Below, one piece after another: positions 33,424 to 42,783 of a DNA stretch of 64,000 nucleotides. Every line of letters begins with the position of its first letter. Positions within the stretch are counted from its first letter, which is position 1. A program made the position numbers and the translations under genes. The notes under the pieces were generated by a model. It was not told where the DNA came from. It made no database searches and saw nothing but the letters and a program-made list of their open reading frames with translations. Source of the DNA: Alloprevotella sp. (GTDB lineage: Bacteria; Bacteroidota; Bacteroidia; Bacteroidales; Bacteroidaceae); the NCBI GenBank assembly GCA_017477205.1, contig JAFUXE010000029.1:62001-126000 (forward strand), given 5' to 3'.

Positions 33424-35340
33424 ATGAAACGAAATAAGATATTTAACACATTGCTCGCAGCCGGCGCTATATGCCTTATGGGTATTGTGCAGTCTTGCGA
33501 CGATTATCTGACCGTGCTTCCTACGAATCAGATTACAGAAGAGGCTTTCTGGGCAGATAAAAACGACTTGAACAATGTGCGTGCTGGAGCCTATCTCGTA
33601 CTTACGCAAGGCATTACCAATCAGGTTCTGACTTGGGGTGAGCTTCGTTCTGACAATCTCGTTCTCAACGTGATGGACCAGGCCGACTACACCGGACTTC
33701 AGGAAGCCGTGCTGAAACCGACTTACCCCATGTTCGACTTCGCCACATTCTATCGGGGTATCAACTATTGCAACAGAACCCTCGAACGTGGCCAGCGCAT
33801 GGTTGACGAAGGCACCGACCCCAGTTTCAATCAGGGTGCCTGGCTCCCCATCAAGGCTGAGATGCACGCCCTTCGCGCACTCTACTATTTCTATCTCGTA
33901 AGAGCTTTCCGCGATGTTCCCTATACCACAAAGTCCATCACGACCGACAAGGAAGGCCGCGAGGCTTATGATCCCGCCCTGCCGGGTGTGGCTCTCCTCT
34001 CCGACCTCATTGATACGTTGGAAGTGGTGAAGAACTATGCGGTGAACAACTACGGTAATCCTACGGACAACTGCGGACGTTTCACCAAGCGCAGCGTACG
34101 CACCCTTCTTGCCGACATGTATCTCTGGCGCGGTTGCATGCTCCAGGACTACTTCGACAAGACCATCCGCGAAGGTGTGGACTCCATCGTCAACTATTCC
34201 GACGTGAAGGGTGAGGATGGTATCGTTCGTACCGTTGACGGCACGGAGGTGAACAATGACTACTGCAATGCTCAGGCCAAGGAGTGCTTCCAGAAAGCCA
34301 TAGAGAACGCTGACTGGGTGCTCGAGAATATGACTGCTGAGTACAAGAAGGAACTCGACAAGCAGGCAAATGCCAGCGATGAGCTGAAGAACCAGAAGTA
34401 TCCGCTCATCCAGTTCAGCCGTGCTGCTACGATTGGTTCCATTTCCGATCAGGTATATGCTGAGTTGTTCGGCCAGAAGAATTCTTCCGAGAGTATCTTC
34501 GAGATACAGTTCGACGGTGTGAACAACTATAACAATGCCGTTACCGGTTTGCTGACAAAGAAAGTGAGCGGTGTTATCACCCCCGTCACCTACGTCGTGA
34601 ACCCCGTATTGGCCAGTGTCAACTCCGTTGCTCCGGATCGCGGCTTCGGAAAGGCCGATGTGCGCCTGCACGAAACCATGCGCTACACCCAGTCCAATAC
34701 GTCTGTGTTCCCCTTTGTCAAGGGATGGGCTTCCTCCATCTACGTGAACGATTTGAAGGACATGGGTGAGGGAGCGAACTACAACTTCCGCAACCAGATG
34801 GATTCCAACTGGCCCGTCTATCGCCTGAGCGACATCATGCTGATCAAGGCCGAGGCCATTGCCCGTTTCCAGGGTGAGTCGGCAAAGAACAACGACGACA
34901 TGTACGAAGCCTTCGATATGGTGAACAGCATCTTCGCTCGTTGCAACCCCGAGGCCCGTCCTTCTACGGAAACCGGTTCCGAGCTCGCCACCGCCCGCCT
35001 GACGGGTGTGTATCGTGGTACCAGCCGCTCCACTTCCGGCTATTTCGCTACGGACAAGACGGGTGCCGACCTCCTGCAACTAGTCTATCGTGAGCGTCAG
35101 CGCGAATACGTGGGTGAAGGTAAGTTCTGGTTTGACCTCGTGCGCCAGGCTGAAGCTACCAACGATCCTACTACCTCCCTGACGGACTACATCGCCGTCA
35201 CGACGGCTGTCAAGAACCGCCTGCGCCACCTCTACTCGCTCTATTGCCCCTACTATTCAGAGGAAATGAAAGTGAACGGTGTGGAGAACGGAGGAAAGCT
35301 TGTGCAGAATCCCGTCTGGGCACGCTATAGTAACAATTAA
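33424..35340 (+). CDS. SusD/RagB-family lipoprotein (first)
   Basis: 638 residues, lipobox IVQSC. SusD N-terminal motif DDYLTVLPTNQITEEAFWADKNDLNN, TPR-like helix HALRALYYFYLVRAFRDVPYTT, and the C-terminal RERQREYVGEGKFWFDLVR that ends in the usual SusD family pattern. It forms the lid of the preceding SusC channel at the cell surface. Confidence 0.94.
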   Translation: MKRNKIFNTLLAAGAICLMGIVQSCDDYLTVLPTNQITEEAFWADKNDLNNVRAGAYLVLTQGITNQVLTWGELRSDNLVLNVMDQADYTGLQEAVLKPTYPMFDFATFYRGINYCNRTLERGQRMVDEGTDPSFNQGAWLPIKAEMHALRALYYFYLVRAFRDVPYTTKSITTDKEGREAYDPALPGVALLSDLIDTLEVVKNYAVNNYGNPTDNCGRFTKRSVRTLLADMYLWRGCMLQDYFDKTIREGVDSIVNYSDVKGEDGIVRTVDGTEVNNDYCNAQAKECFQKAIENADWVLENMTAEYKKELDKQANASDELKNQKYPLIQFSRAATIGSISDQVYAELFGQKNSSESIFEIQFDGVNNYNNAVTGLLTKKVSGVITPVTYVVNPVLASVNSVAPDRGFGKADVRLHETMRYTQSNTSVFPFVKGWASSIYVNDLKDMGEGANYNFRNQMDSNWPVYRLSDIMLIKAEAIARFQGESAKNNDDMYEAFDMVNSIFARCNPEARPSTETGSELATARLTGVYRGTSRSTSGYFATDKTGADLLQLVYRERQREYVGEGKFWFDLVRQAEATNDPTTSLTDYIAVTTAVKNRLRHLYSLYCPYYSEEMKVNGVENGGKLVQNPVWARYSNN

Positions 35341-35352
35341 ACCTGAGATATC

Positions 35353-37476
35353 ATGAAAAAGTATATCATTCCCTTCTCTGCAAAGAGCCTGACAGGAGTT
35401 TTCATGATGCTGAGCCTGGCACTTCTCCTTGGAGCATGCCAAGAGAACATCAATGAAGACAACTATGCCATCAAGAAGGAGCTCACGATGACGGACCGTC
35501 TCCAGGAAGACCCGGAGCTTTCCAACATCAAGGCTATCTTTGACCGCGTACGCCTCGGAAACAGCAGCAACGCCTCCTCGCTGACGGCAGTGCTGGCTGC
35601 ACGCGGAAACTACACCGTGTTCGCACCGACGAATGCAGCAGTTCGCGCGTATGTCGCTTCGCTCACCGGAAGTGAGGATGTAAACTCCCTTTCCTACGAG
35701 CAGGCACAGCTCATCGCCTACAACTGCATCATCGACAATGGCGACAATGGTGCCTACGAGACACCGGACTTCCCCATTAAGGGTGCCTTTGCCCTGCCTA
35801 ACCTCAACGACCGCTTGCTCACAAGCCAGCAGGATGAAGAGACGCAGGACTACATCATCAACGGTACGTCCCGCCTGACTTCCGAGAATATCGAAGTCTC
35901 CAACGGTATCCTACATATTGTTGATGCTGTCATTGCCCTTTCCTCCAACACGGTGGCTGAGATGATTCAGGACGCACCCAACATGAAGGTGATGGGTCGC
36001 CTGCTTTCCGAAACCGGATGGACGGACTCTCTCAGCATAGACCGCGACGTGGACTATGAGAATGCGGAGCACGTGGAGCTTATGCCGCGTTCCCTCCTGG
36101 CTGTATATCGTGACTTCATCGTGCCGCAGAAGCGCTATCTCGGCTTTACGGGTTTCGTGGAGACGGACGATGTATATGAGAGCGAGCTGGGCATCACGCT
36201 GCAGAAGGATGCCGAGGGCAACGTTTCCAACTGGGACGAGCTCCTCACGGCCCTTCGCGCAAAGGCTGAGGCTGTCTATGGTACGCAGGATCGCGACAAT
36301 CTTGCCAGCCCCGACAATGCCATCAACCGCTTCGTTGCCTACCACTTCGTAGAAGGCAAGATGGCCTACAACCGCTTCGTGACGCACTACAACGAAGTTG
36401 GCTATAAGTACGGTAGCGACCCCAAGAACCCGCAGACAACGAACTACAGCGTGGACGTCTGGTCGTACTACCGCACGATGGGTAAGTACCACGACCTGGT
36501 AAAGATAACGCAGGTGCCCACCGGCGACCACGAGATTTATCTGAACCGTGTGTCCCGCTACAACGACGGCTTCACGGGCGACTATTCGGAGGTAAGCACG
36601 ATTGCCCACACTCCGGGTGTCGGCATGAATGTTCTTGTGGATGCTGACAACGGAGAGTACGATAACAACGCCCTCAACGGCTACTATTATCCGATTCACG
36701 GCCTCCTGCTGAAGACCAGTGAGGTTTCCGACGCACTGGGTAGCGAGCGTATCCGCTTTGACCTTACGACGGCTCTTCCCGAGATGCAGAGCAACTCCCT
36801 GAAGAATACGGACTATCACTACTTCGAGCATGGATTCTTCGACGGCATCACCAACGAGTCCTCCGGTACGCACATCACATACCTCTCCGCAGCGTGGGGC
36901 GGCGGTACAAGCTGGACGGACTTCGAGGGCGATGAGTTCCTCTTCGGTGGCCTCTTCGACTTCATCCTCCGTCTGCCGCCCGTACCGAAGACCGGTACTT
37001 ACGAAATCCGCATGGGTATTTCGCAGAACCCGCTTCGTGGTATGGCACAGCTCTACTTCGGCGAGGACCCCTACCGCCTGGCACCGACAGGACTTCCTCT
37101 AGACCTCCGTCAGAGCGTAGATCCTGCCAACAATCCCCAGCTCAACTGGCAGGGCAGCCGCGACGACAGCAGCCTGGACGACGAAACGCGCATCGAGAAC
37201 GACAAGAACCTCCGCAACCAGGGCTACATGCGTGCCCCGATGTACTTTACGGCCTCTGACGGCAACGGCGAGAAGCTTGTCCGCTACCTGCCGAACGGTT
37301 TCGACTACTGCTGCGTACGCCGCATCGTCGGCATCCAGTACATGGAGGCCAACAAGACCTACTACATTCGCTTCAAGTCGGCTCTGAAGAAGCTTGACGC
37401 TCAGTTCTTCGTCGACTACTTCGAGTATTGTCCTTCCATCATCTATAATGGTGCAGAAGCCGAGAACCCCTGGTAA
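35353..37476 (+). CDS. Fasciclin (FAS1)-domain lipoprotein
   Basis: 707 residues, lipobox LLLGAC. The first FAS1 unit is clear: IFDRVRLGNSSNASSLTAVLAARGNYTVFAPTNAAVRAYV, closed by NGILHIVDAVI. A second follows (MGRLLSETGWTDSL... to the KMAYNRFVTHYNE region). The C-terminal 250 residues are beta-rich (FDFILRLPPVPKTGTYEIRMG) and resemble a carbohydrate-binding or jelly-roll fold. It starts 12 bases after the SusD stop. Likely a surface-exposed binding lipoprotein working with the adjacent SusCD pair. Confidence 0.88.
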   Translation: MKKYIIPFSAKSLTGVFMMLSLALLLGACQENINEDNYAIKKELTMTDRLQEDPELSNIKAIFDRVRLGNSSNASSLTAVLAARGNYTVFAPTNAAVRAYVASLTGSEDVNSLSYEQAQLIAYNCIIDNGDNGAYETPDFPIKGAFALPNLNDRLLTSQQDEETQDYIINGTSRLTSENIEVSNGILHIVDAVIALSSNTVAEMIQDAPNMKVMGRLLSETGWTDSLSIDRDVDYENAEHVELMPRSLLAVYRDFIVPQKRYLGFTGFVETDDVYESELGITLQKDAEGNVSNWDELLTALRAKAEAVYGTQDRDNLASPDNAINRFVAYHFVEGKMAYNRFVTHYNEVGYKYGSDPKNPQTTNYSVDVWSYYRTMGKYHDLVKITQVPTGDHEIYLNRVSRYNDGFTGDYSEVSTIAHTPGVGMNVLVDADNGEYDNNALNGYYYPIHGLLLKTSEVSDALGSERIRFDLTTALPEMQSNSLKNTDYHYFEHGFFDGITNESSGTHITYLSAAWGGGTSWTDFEGDEFLFGGLFDFILRLPPVPKTGTYEIRMGISQNPLRGMAQLYFGEDPYRLAPTGLPLDLRQSVDPANNPQLNWQGSRDDSSLDDETRIENDKNLRNQGYMRAPMYFTASDGNGEKLVRYLPNGFDYCCVRRIVGIQYMEANKTYYIRFKSALKKLDAQFFVDYFEYCPSIIYNGAEAENPW

Positions 37477-37499
37477 CAATGAAAAATCTCTCTCGAATT

Positions 37500-39335
37500 A
37501 TGAAAAGAACATATTTTAATATAGCAAAAGGCACACTCCTTGGAGCATTCCTGCTCCTTGGAGCCGCCTCGTGCTCGGACGACCACTTCGACGTGGTGCC
37601 TGATACGGCCACTGGCGGTCTGACGCTTTGGGAGAATATCTCTTCCAACGGAGAGACGAACGATATGGCGCAGATTCTCAGGCGCACCATCGTCATGAAC
37701 TCCGAGACCGATATGAAGGGCTATCGTAATGGCAGCATGCTGACCTACGACAGCTTCCTGTCCGACCCGCAGAGCTACACGGTGTGGGCACCCAAGGACG
37801 GCACCTACGATCCTTCCAAGTATCTGCAGATGCTCGACCAGCGCGACGAGGCCTTCGCCGCCGACCCCAACAGCCGCGAGGCTTGGGCGCTCAACTACAC
37901 GGTAGCCAACCAGTTCGTGATGAACCACATAGCACGCTTCAACTACGAGGGCACACGCGAGCGCCAGAAGGTGCGCATGCTGAACTCCAAGGTGAGCTAC
38001 TATGAGGCTTCCAACAACCTCTTCAATACGGTACAGATGGACCGCTCAGCAGGCGACCTCAATGCCTCCAACGGTATTCTGCACTTCCTGACGGGAGCAT
38101 CTCCCTTTGCCTACAACATCTACGACTATATTGCTTCTCACGAGAACTTCTCCAAGCTGTGGAGCGTGCTCAGCGACCCTGCTGTTGACCGTCAGGAGTT
38201 CTCTGAGAGCGGCAGTACGGAGGGTGCTATTGATGAAAACGGAAACATGATATTTGTTGACTCTGCTTTCGTACATTATAACGACATCCTTGACTACTGC
38301 GGTGCTCAGATTCGCAATGAGGACTCCGTGTACGTGGCTTTGCTTCCCACCGACAACGCCTGGGACGAGGCTTTCGAGAAGGTGAAGTCCCTCTACAAGT
38401 ACGGAAACTCCTATGCCTACAACTGGGAGCGCAACAAAGGTGAGTTCTCGAGCACGGGTGCAAACGCCCTGCGTTTCAATACGGACTCCCTGACGGAGTA
38501 CAACACCAACATGGCTATCATCCAGAGCGCGTTCTTCACCAGTTCCCGCTTCCCGGTTGACATCCAGACCGACTCCGCACAGGTTGTCAGCTATGCGCTT
38601 ACGGCAGACTCCCTGATTTCAACGAACGGAACCGTTTACTACAATCCGAACACGGGTGGCAACAATCCGATATTCGACGGCAAGGACCCCATCCGCGCCT
38701 CTAACGGATATATCTTTGCTGTTGACCAGTACAACGTGGATCCCGCCTACTCGTTTATTTCCAAGAACGACTTCAACCTTGCATTCGGAAACTACCACGT
38801 AGCGAATGCCAAGGGTACCACGGGAACCGAACCCCAGAGCTGGAGCGAATTGATTCAGCTGACGTCGGAAAACCGCAACGAAGAAGTGAAGGGTGAAATC
38901 GAGGACGACACCTACCGCCGCTTTGAGGTGAACGGACGTTCCAACATGACCGTTGATATCCGCCTGCCGAATATCTTAAGCGGAAAGTACAAAATCTCCG
39001 TTGTCATGCTGCCCAACCGCGTGAACCTCGGTAAGATCCGCTACGACCGCAATGGCGAGGAAATCAACGAGAGCACGATGTTTACCTGTCAGGTTCGTGA
39101 CGACCTCGACCAGCCCATAGGCAGTGCCAGCCCGACCATCACCGTCGATCCCGATACGATTCAGAGCTACGTGCTCTTCGAGAGCATCGAGTTCCCGAAG
39201 TGCTACGTCGGACTGCCTGAAGGCTACGATTCCTTCCCCCGTCTGCGTTTCACGATGTCTCCTGCATTCCAGACACGTGGTAACAGTAATTCGCTCAACA
39301 TTGGCCGCATCATCATAGAACCGGTGCGCGAGTAA
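37500..39335 (+). CDS. Fasciclin (FAS1)-domain lipoprotein
   Basis: 611 residues from the ATG at 37500, chosen because it opens directly into the signal peptide and its gap to the previous stop matches the other operon members; an in-frame ATG at 37479 adds seven residues. Lipobox LLGAASC. FAS1-like units: AQILRRTIVMNS...SYTVWAPKDGTYDPSKYL...NGILHFLTGA, then SKLWSVLSDPAVDRQEF...VYVALLPTDNAWDEAFEKV. The C-terminus has a beta domain (LPNILSGKYKISVVMLPNRVN) like that of the preceding gene (LPPVPKTGTYEIRMG), so the two are probably a tandem pair of diverged paralogs. Confidence 0.86.
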   Translation: MKRTYFNIAKGTLLGAFLLLGAASCSDDHFDVVPDTATGGLTLWENISSNGETNDMAQILRRTIVMNSETDMKGYRNGSMLTYDSFLSDPQSYTVWAPKDGTYDPSKYLQMLDQRDEAFAADPNSREAWALNYTVANQFVMNHIARFNYEGTRERQKVRMLNSKVSYYEASNNLFNTVQMDRSAGDLNASNGILHFLTGASPFAYNIYDYIASHENFSKLWSVLSDPAVDRQEFSESGSTEGAIDENGNMIFVDSAFVHYNDILDYCGAQIRNEDSVYVALLPTDNAWDEAFEKVKSLYKYGNSYAYNWERNKGEFSSTGANALRFNTDSLTEYNTNMAIIQSAFFTSSRFPVDIQTDSAQVVSYALTADSLISTNGTVYYNPNTGGNNPIFDGKDPIRASNGYIFAVDQYNVDPAYSFISKNDFNLAFGNYHVANAKGTTGTEPQSWSELIQLTSENRNEEVKGEIEDDTYRRFEVNGRSNMTVDIRLPNILSGKYKISVVMLPNRVNLGKIRYDRNGEEINESTMFTCQVRDDLDQPIGSASPTITVDPDTIQSYVLFESIEFPKCYVGLPEGYDSFPRLRFTMSPAFQTRGNSNSLNIGRIIIEPVRE

Positions 39336-39360
39336 TCTATTGTAACCTATAAAAAAGAAA

Positions 39361-42300
39361 ATGATGAAAGAATATATGAAAAATCATTTGCTTCAAGGAG
39401 CTCTGCGCACGATTGCTTGCCTCTTCTTGTTCTCGGCAACGGTGGGCGTCTTCGCTCAGTCGGAGTCTGAGAAGGCCTCTTCTGCGGACGCAAAGAAGCA
39501 GGCGCCTCAGTATGAGATGCGTGAGGTTTCCGGTCACGTTTACGACGCAGCCACGAACAAGCCCCTTGCAGGTGTCAACGTGCGTGCCCTCAACAATCGC
39601 CAGTACACGGCGATGACCAATGAGGACGGTGCGTACACCTTGAAAGTCCCCGTGTTTGTAACGGCTCTCTTCATCCAGATTGACGATTACAACCCGACGC
39701 AGATTGCCATAAAGGGTGACACGGATCAGGATGCAGTTCTCTATTCCGCATCGTTCCGCCCGCTGTACGCTGACGGCACGGAGCTCTACGATGTTCACTC
39801 CATAAAGGTGGAGAACACGAGTGCCCTGACGATAGAGAACGACATTGAGAACAAACTGAACGCGTCCGTTCGCACCGTCAACCGCGGCGGCGTTCCCGGA
39901 CAGGGTGCGGTGATGTTCATCAATGGTCTCAACTCGCTGAATGCAAACGCCCAGCCTCTTATCGTCATCGATGGTGTCATCCAGGATATGCAGTACGACC
40001 GCACATCCTTGCACGATGGCTTTGTCAACAACGTTTTCAACATCGTTGACCCCGAGGATATTGAGGATGTTGAAGTCCTCAAGACCGGGACGGCTCTCTA
40101 CGGTGCCCGCGGCTCCAATGGTGTCATCCGCATCACGACCCGTCGCGGCAAGAGCCAGGTGACGCGAATCAAGATTCGTGCCTTCGGCGGCTTTGAGACG
40201 GTGCCCGACCAGCTCAGCGTCATGAATGCAAACCAGTACCGCAACTACATCACGGAGTTCCTCGGTACGACGAAGAACGCAGAGTTCCTCAGCAGTTCCT
40301 CAAGGGCAGGCTTCATGAACGTGGATCCCAACTACCTCTTCTATCCCCAGTACCACAACAACACGGACTGGCAGAAGGATCTCTACAGCACGGCGTTCAC
40401 GCAGAACTACAAGGTTGGCGTGGAAGGTGGTGACGATGTCGCTATGTACAACCTCTCCTTCGGCTACACGCAGGGAGACGCAACGTCGAAGCGCACGGAC
40501 TTCAACCGCCTGAACATCCGCTTCAACACGGACGTATATCTCTTCCGCAACCTCACGGCAGCCATGGACATTGCCTATGCCCGCGATGCCTACAACGTGC
40601 TGGATAACGGCTGGGCAGAAGACTATCTCAGCCGCAACATCTCCTCTCCCAACGTGCTGGGTCTTATCCAGTCTCCGTTCATCGATCCTTACGAGTACTT
40701 CGTGAACTATGCCAACGGCGCCTTGAGCCTTGGACATGCTGACAACGTGTACTCCGGTCAGAACTACGACGCCTCCAACAACCCCTTCCGCTTTGCTGAG
40801 GACTTTGGCTATGCAGGCCTCGTGAATCCCTACTGGATCCTGAAGAACGGACACGGCAACAACAAGAACTATCAGGAGCAGACGCAGTTCAACCTGAACA
40901 TCGCCCCGCGCTATCAGGTGAACAAGTACCTGACCATTCAGGACCGCTTCTCCTACATCCTGAACCGTTCCAACGAGAAGTACTTCCTCCCGAAGAGCGG
41001 TACGCCGAAGAAGGAGGTTGAGGGACTTGGCGACGTGCAGAGCGTCATCCGCTCGCAGTTCGGTAAGGAGACGACCCTCTTCAACGACCTTTCCGTGAAC
41101 TGGGTTCGCACCTTTGGTGCCCACCACGTGGATGTCCTCGGCGGTTTCCGCTTCGCAAGCTACTCCTATACCGACAGCCGCGTTTCCGGATACAACAACG
41201 ACAACGACAAGATGCCGAACATGGGCTATGGTTTGCAGTACAAGAACTACGGCGGCACGAACGACGCCTGGACGAACCTCTCCTACTACCTGCGCGGCAG
41301 CTACAACTACCTCAACCGCTACTTTGTGGACGTCACCACCACGCTCGAGGCTTCTTCCCGCTTCGGCAAGGAGGCTCGCGAGGGCATCAAGCTTGCCGGT
41401 GTGAAGTGGGGCGTGTTCCCCTCCATCCAGGCAGGATGGCTGATTTCCAACGAGCAGTGGTTCGACGTTTCCTCCATCGACTACCTCAAGTTGACGGCAG
41501 GCTATGAGGAAAGCGGCAACGACAACGTGGACTACTACGCCACGCGTACGTATTTCGACAATGTGCAGTTCCTGGACCGTGCAACGGCTCTCGTCATTGC
41601 CAACATTGAGAATCCCCGCATCCAGTGGGAGACGACGCGCCGCTTCAACGTAGGCTTGCAGGCCAACATGCTGAAGAACCGTCTGGCCGTCGGCGTGAAC
41701 TTCTTCACGGGCAAGACGTCCAACCTCCTCACGCGCAAGTCCGTCAGCGACATCACGGGTCTCCGCTTCATGTGGGACAACGACGGTGCTCTCCGCAACA
41801 CGGGCGTTGAGTTCAACGTCAACACCATCCTCGTCAACACGAAGAACTGGCGCTGGCAGCTCGGCGCAAGCGTGGGTCACTACGAGAACAAGATTGTGGA
41901 CCTGCCGACCTCTTCCCTCAACTACCTGACGACGTATGCACTTGATGCCAACGGCGTGCGTAACGCAGCCTCCGAAAATACCATCCACGGCTATCTGAAC
42001 AGCGTCTATGGTTCGAACAACGTGCTCACGGCTGTGGGACGTCCCGTTGGCGTATTCTACGGCTACAAGACGGCCGGCGTCTTTGCTTCCGATGCAGAGG
42101 CAGCTGCGGCAGGTCTCTACGGCTACCTCCGCTATCCCACCGGCCTGTCCGCTCAGCCTTACCGCAACTTCGTGGCTGGCGACGTACACTTCGTAGATCA
42201 GAACGGCGACGGATGGATTAGCGAAGCCGACATGGTAGAGATTGGCAACCCCAATCCCGATATCTTCGGTAACATCTTCACCAACGTATCTTGGAAGAAC

Positions 42301-42753
42301 CTGACCCTCGACGTCATCTTCAAGTACTCCCTCGGCAATGATGTCTTCAACTACCAGCGTTCGCAGCTTGAGGCCGCAAACAACATCTGGAACCAGACGA
42401 CGGCCGTTGTGAACCGTTGGCGCTACGACGGCCAGACCACCGACGTGCCCCGCACGATGTCTGCCGACAACGACCAGTGGGTGAACAACGAGCGCTTCTC
42501 CGACCGCTGGATTGAGGACGGCTCGTTCCTGAAGCTGAAGAAGGTGCGCCTCACCTACAAGCTCCCGCTCAACCTGAGCTGGCTGCAGGGTCTGTCCGTA
42601 TGGGCCGAGGCCAACAACGTCTTCTCCCTGACGAAGTATCTCGGCAGCGATCCCGAGTTTGCCGCAGGCAACGGCGTGCTCTACCAGGGCATCGACGCCG
42701 GCTGGCTGCCCACAAACCGCAACTTCAACTTCGGTGTAAACATCAACCTCTAA
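39361..42753 (+). CDS. SusC/RagA-family TonB-linked outer-membrane transporter (second)
   Basis: 1130 residues; signal peptide with TIACLFLFSATVGVFAQ, a charged linker, CarboxypepD_reg-like domain (MREVSGHVYDAATNKPLAGVNV), plug (GQGAVMFINGLNSLNANAQPLIVIDGVIQD; VLKTGTALYGARGSNGVIRITTRRG) and barrel ending RNFNFGVNINL. The plug motif reads FINGLNS where most have IRG..S, a mild divergence. It is clearly a different paralog from the first SusC, not a recent copy. Confidence 0.95.
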   Translation: MMKEYMKNHLLQGALRTIACLFLFSATVGVFAQSESEKASSADAKKQAPQYEMREVSGHVYDAATNKPLAGVNVRALNNRQYTAMTNEDGAYTLKVPVFVTALFIQIDDYNPTQIAIKGDTDQDAVLYSASFRPLYADGTELYDVHSIKVENTSALTIENDIENKLNASVRTVNRGGVPGQGAVMFINGLNSLNANAQPLIVIDGVIQDMQYDRTSLHDGFVNNVFNIVDPEDIEDVEVLKTGTALYGARGSNGVIRITTRRGKSQVTRIKIRAFGGFETVPDQLSVMNANQYRNYITEFLGTTKNAEFLSSSSRAGFMNVDPNYLFYPQYHNNTDWQKDLYSTAFTQNYKVGVEGGDDVAMYNLSFGYTQGDATSKRTDFNRLNIRFNTDVYLFRNLTAAMDIAYARDAYNVLDNGWAEDYLSRNISSPNVLGLIQSPFIDPYEYFVNYANGALSLGHADNVYSGQNYDASNNPFRFAEDFGYAGLVNPYWILKNGHGNNKNYQEQTQFNLNIAPRYQVNKYLTIQDRFSYILNRSNEKYFLPKSGTPKKEVEGLGDVQSVIRSQFGKETTLFNDLSVNWVRTFGAHHVDVLGGFRFASYSYTDSRVSGYNNDNDKMPNMGYGLQYKNYGGTNDAWTNLSYYLRGSYNYLNRYFVDVTTTLEASSRFGKEAREGIKLAGVKWGVFPSIQAGWLISNEQWFDVSSIDYLKLTAGYEESGNDNVDYYATRTYFDNVQFLDRATALVIANIENPRIQWETTRRFNVGLQANMLKNRLAVGVNFFTGKTSNLLTRKSVSDITGLRFMWDNDGALRNTGVEFNVNTILVNTKNWRWQLGASVGHYENKIVDLPTSSLNYLTTYALDANGVRNAASENTIHGYLNSVYGSNNVLTAVGRPVGVFYGYKTAGVFASDAEAAAAGLYGYLRYPTGLSAQPYRNFVAGDVHFVDQNGDGWISEADMVEIGNPNPDIFGNIFTNVSWKNLTLDVIFKYSLGNDVFNYQRSQLEAANNIWNQTTAVVNRWRYDGQTTDVPRTMSADNDQWVNNERFSDRWIEDGSFLKLKKVRLTYKLPLNLSWLQGLSVWAEANNVFSLTKYLGSDPEFAAGNGVLYQGIDAGWLPTNRNFNFGVNINL

Positions 42754-42783
42754 TCTGTTCCCAACAATCTAAACACTATAGCA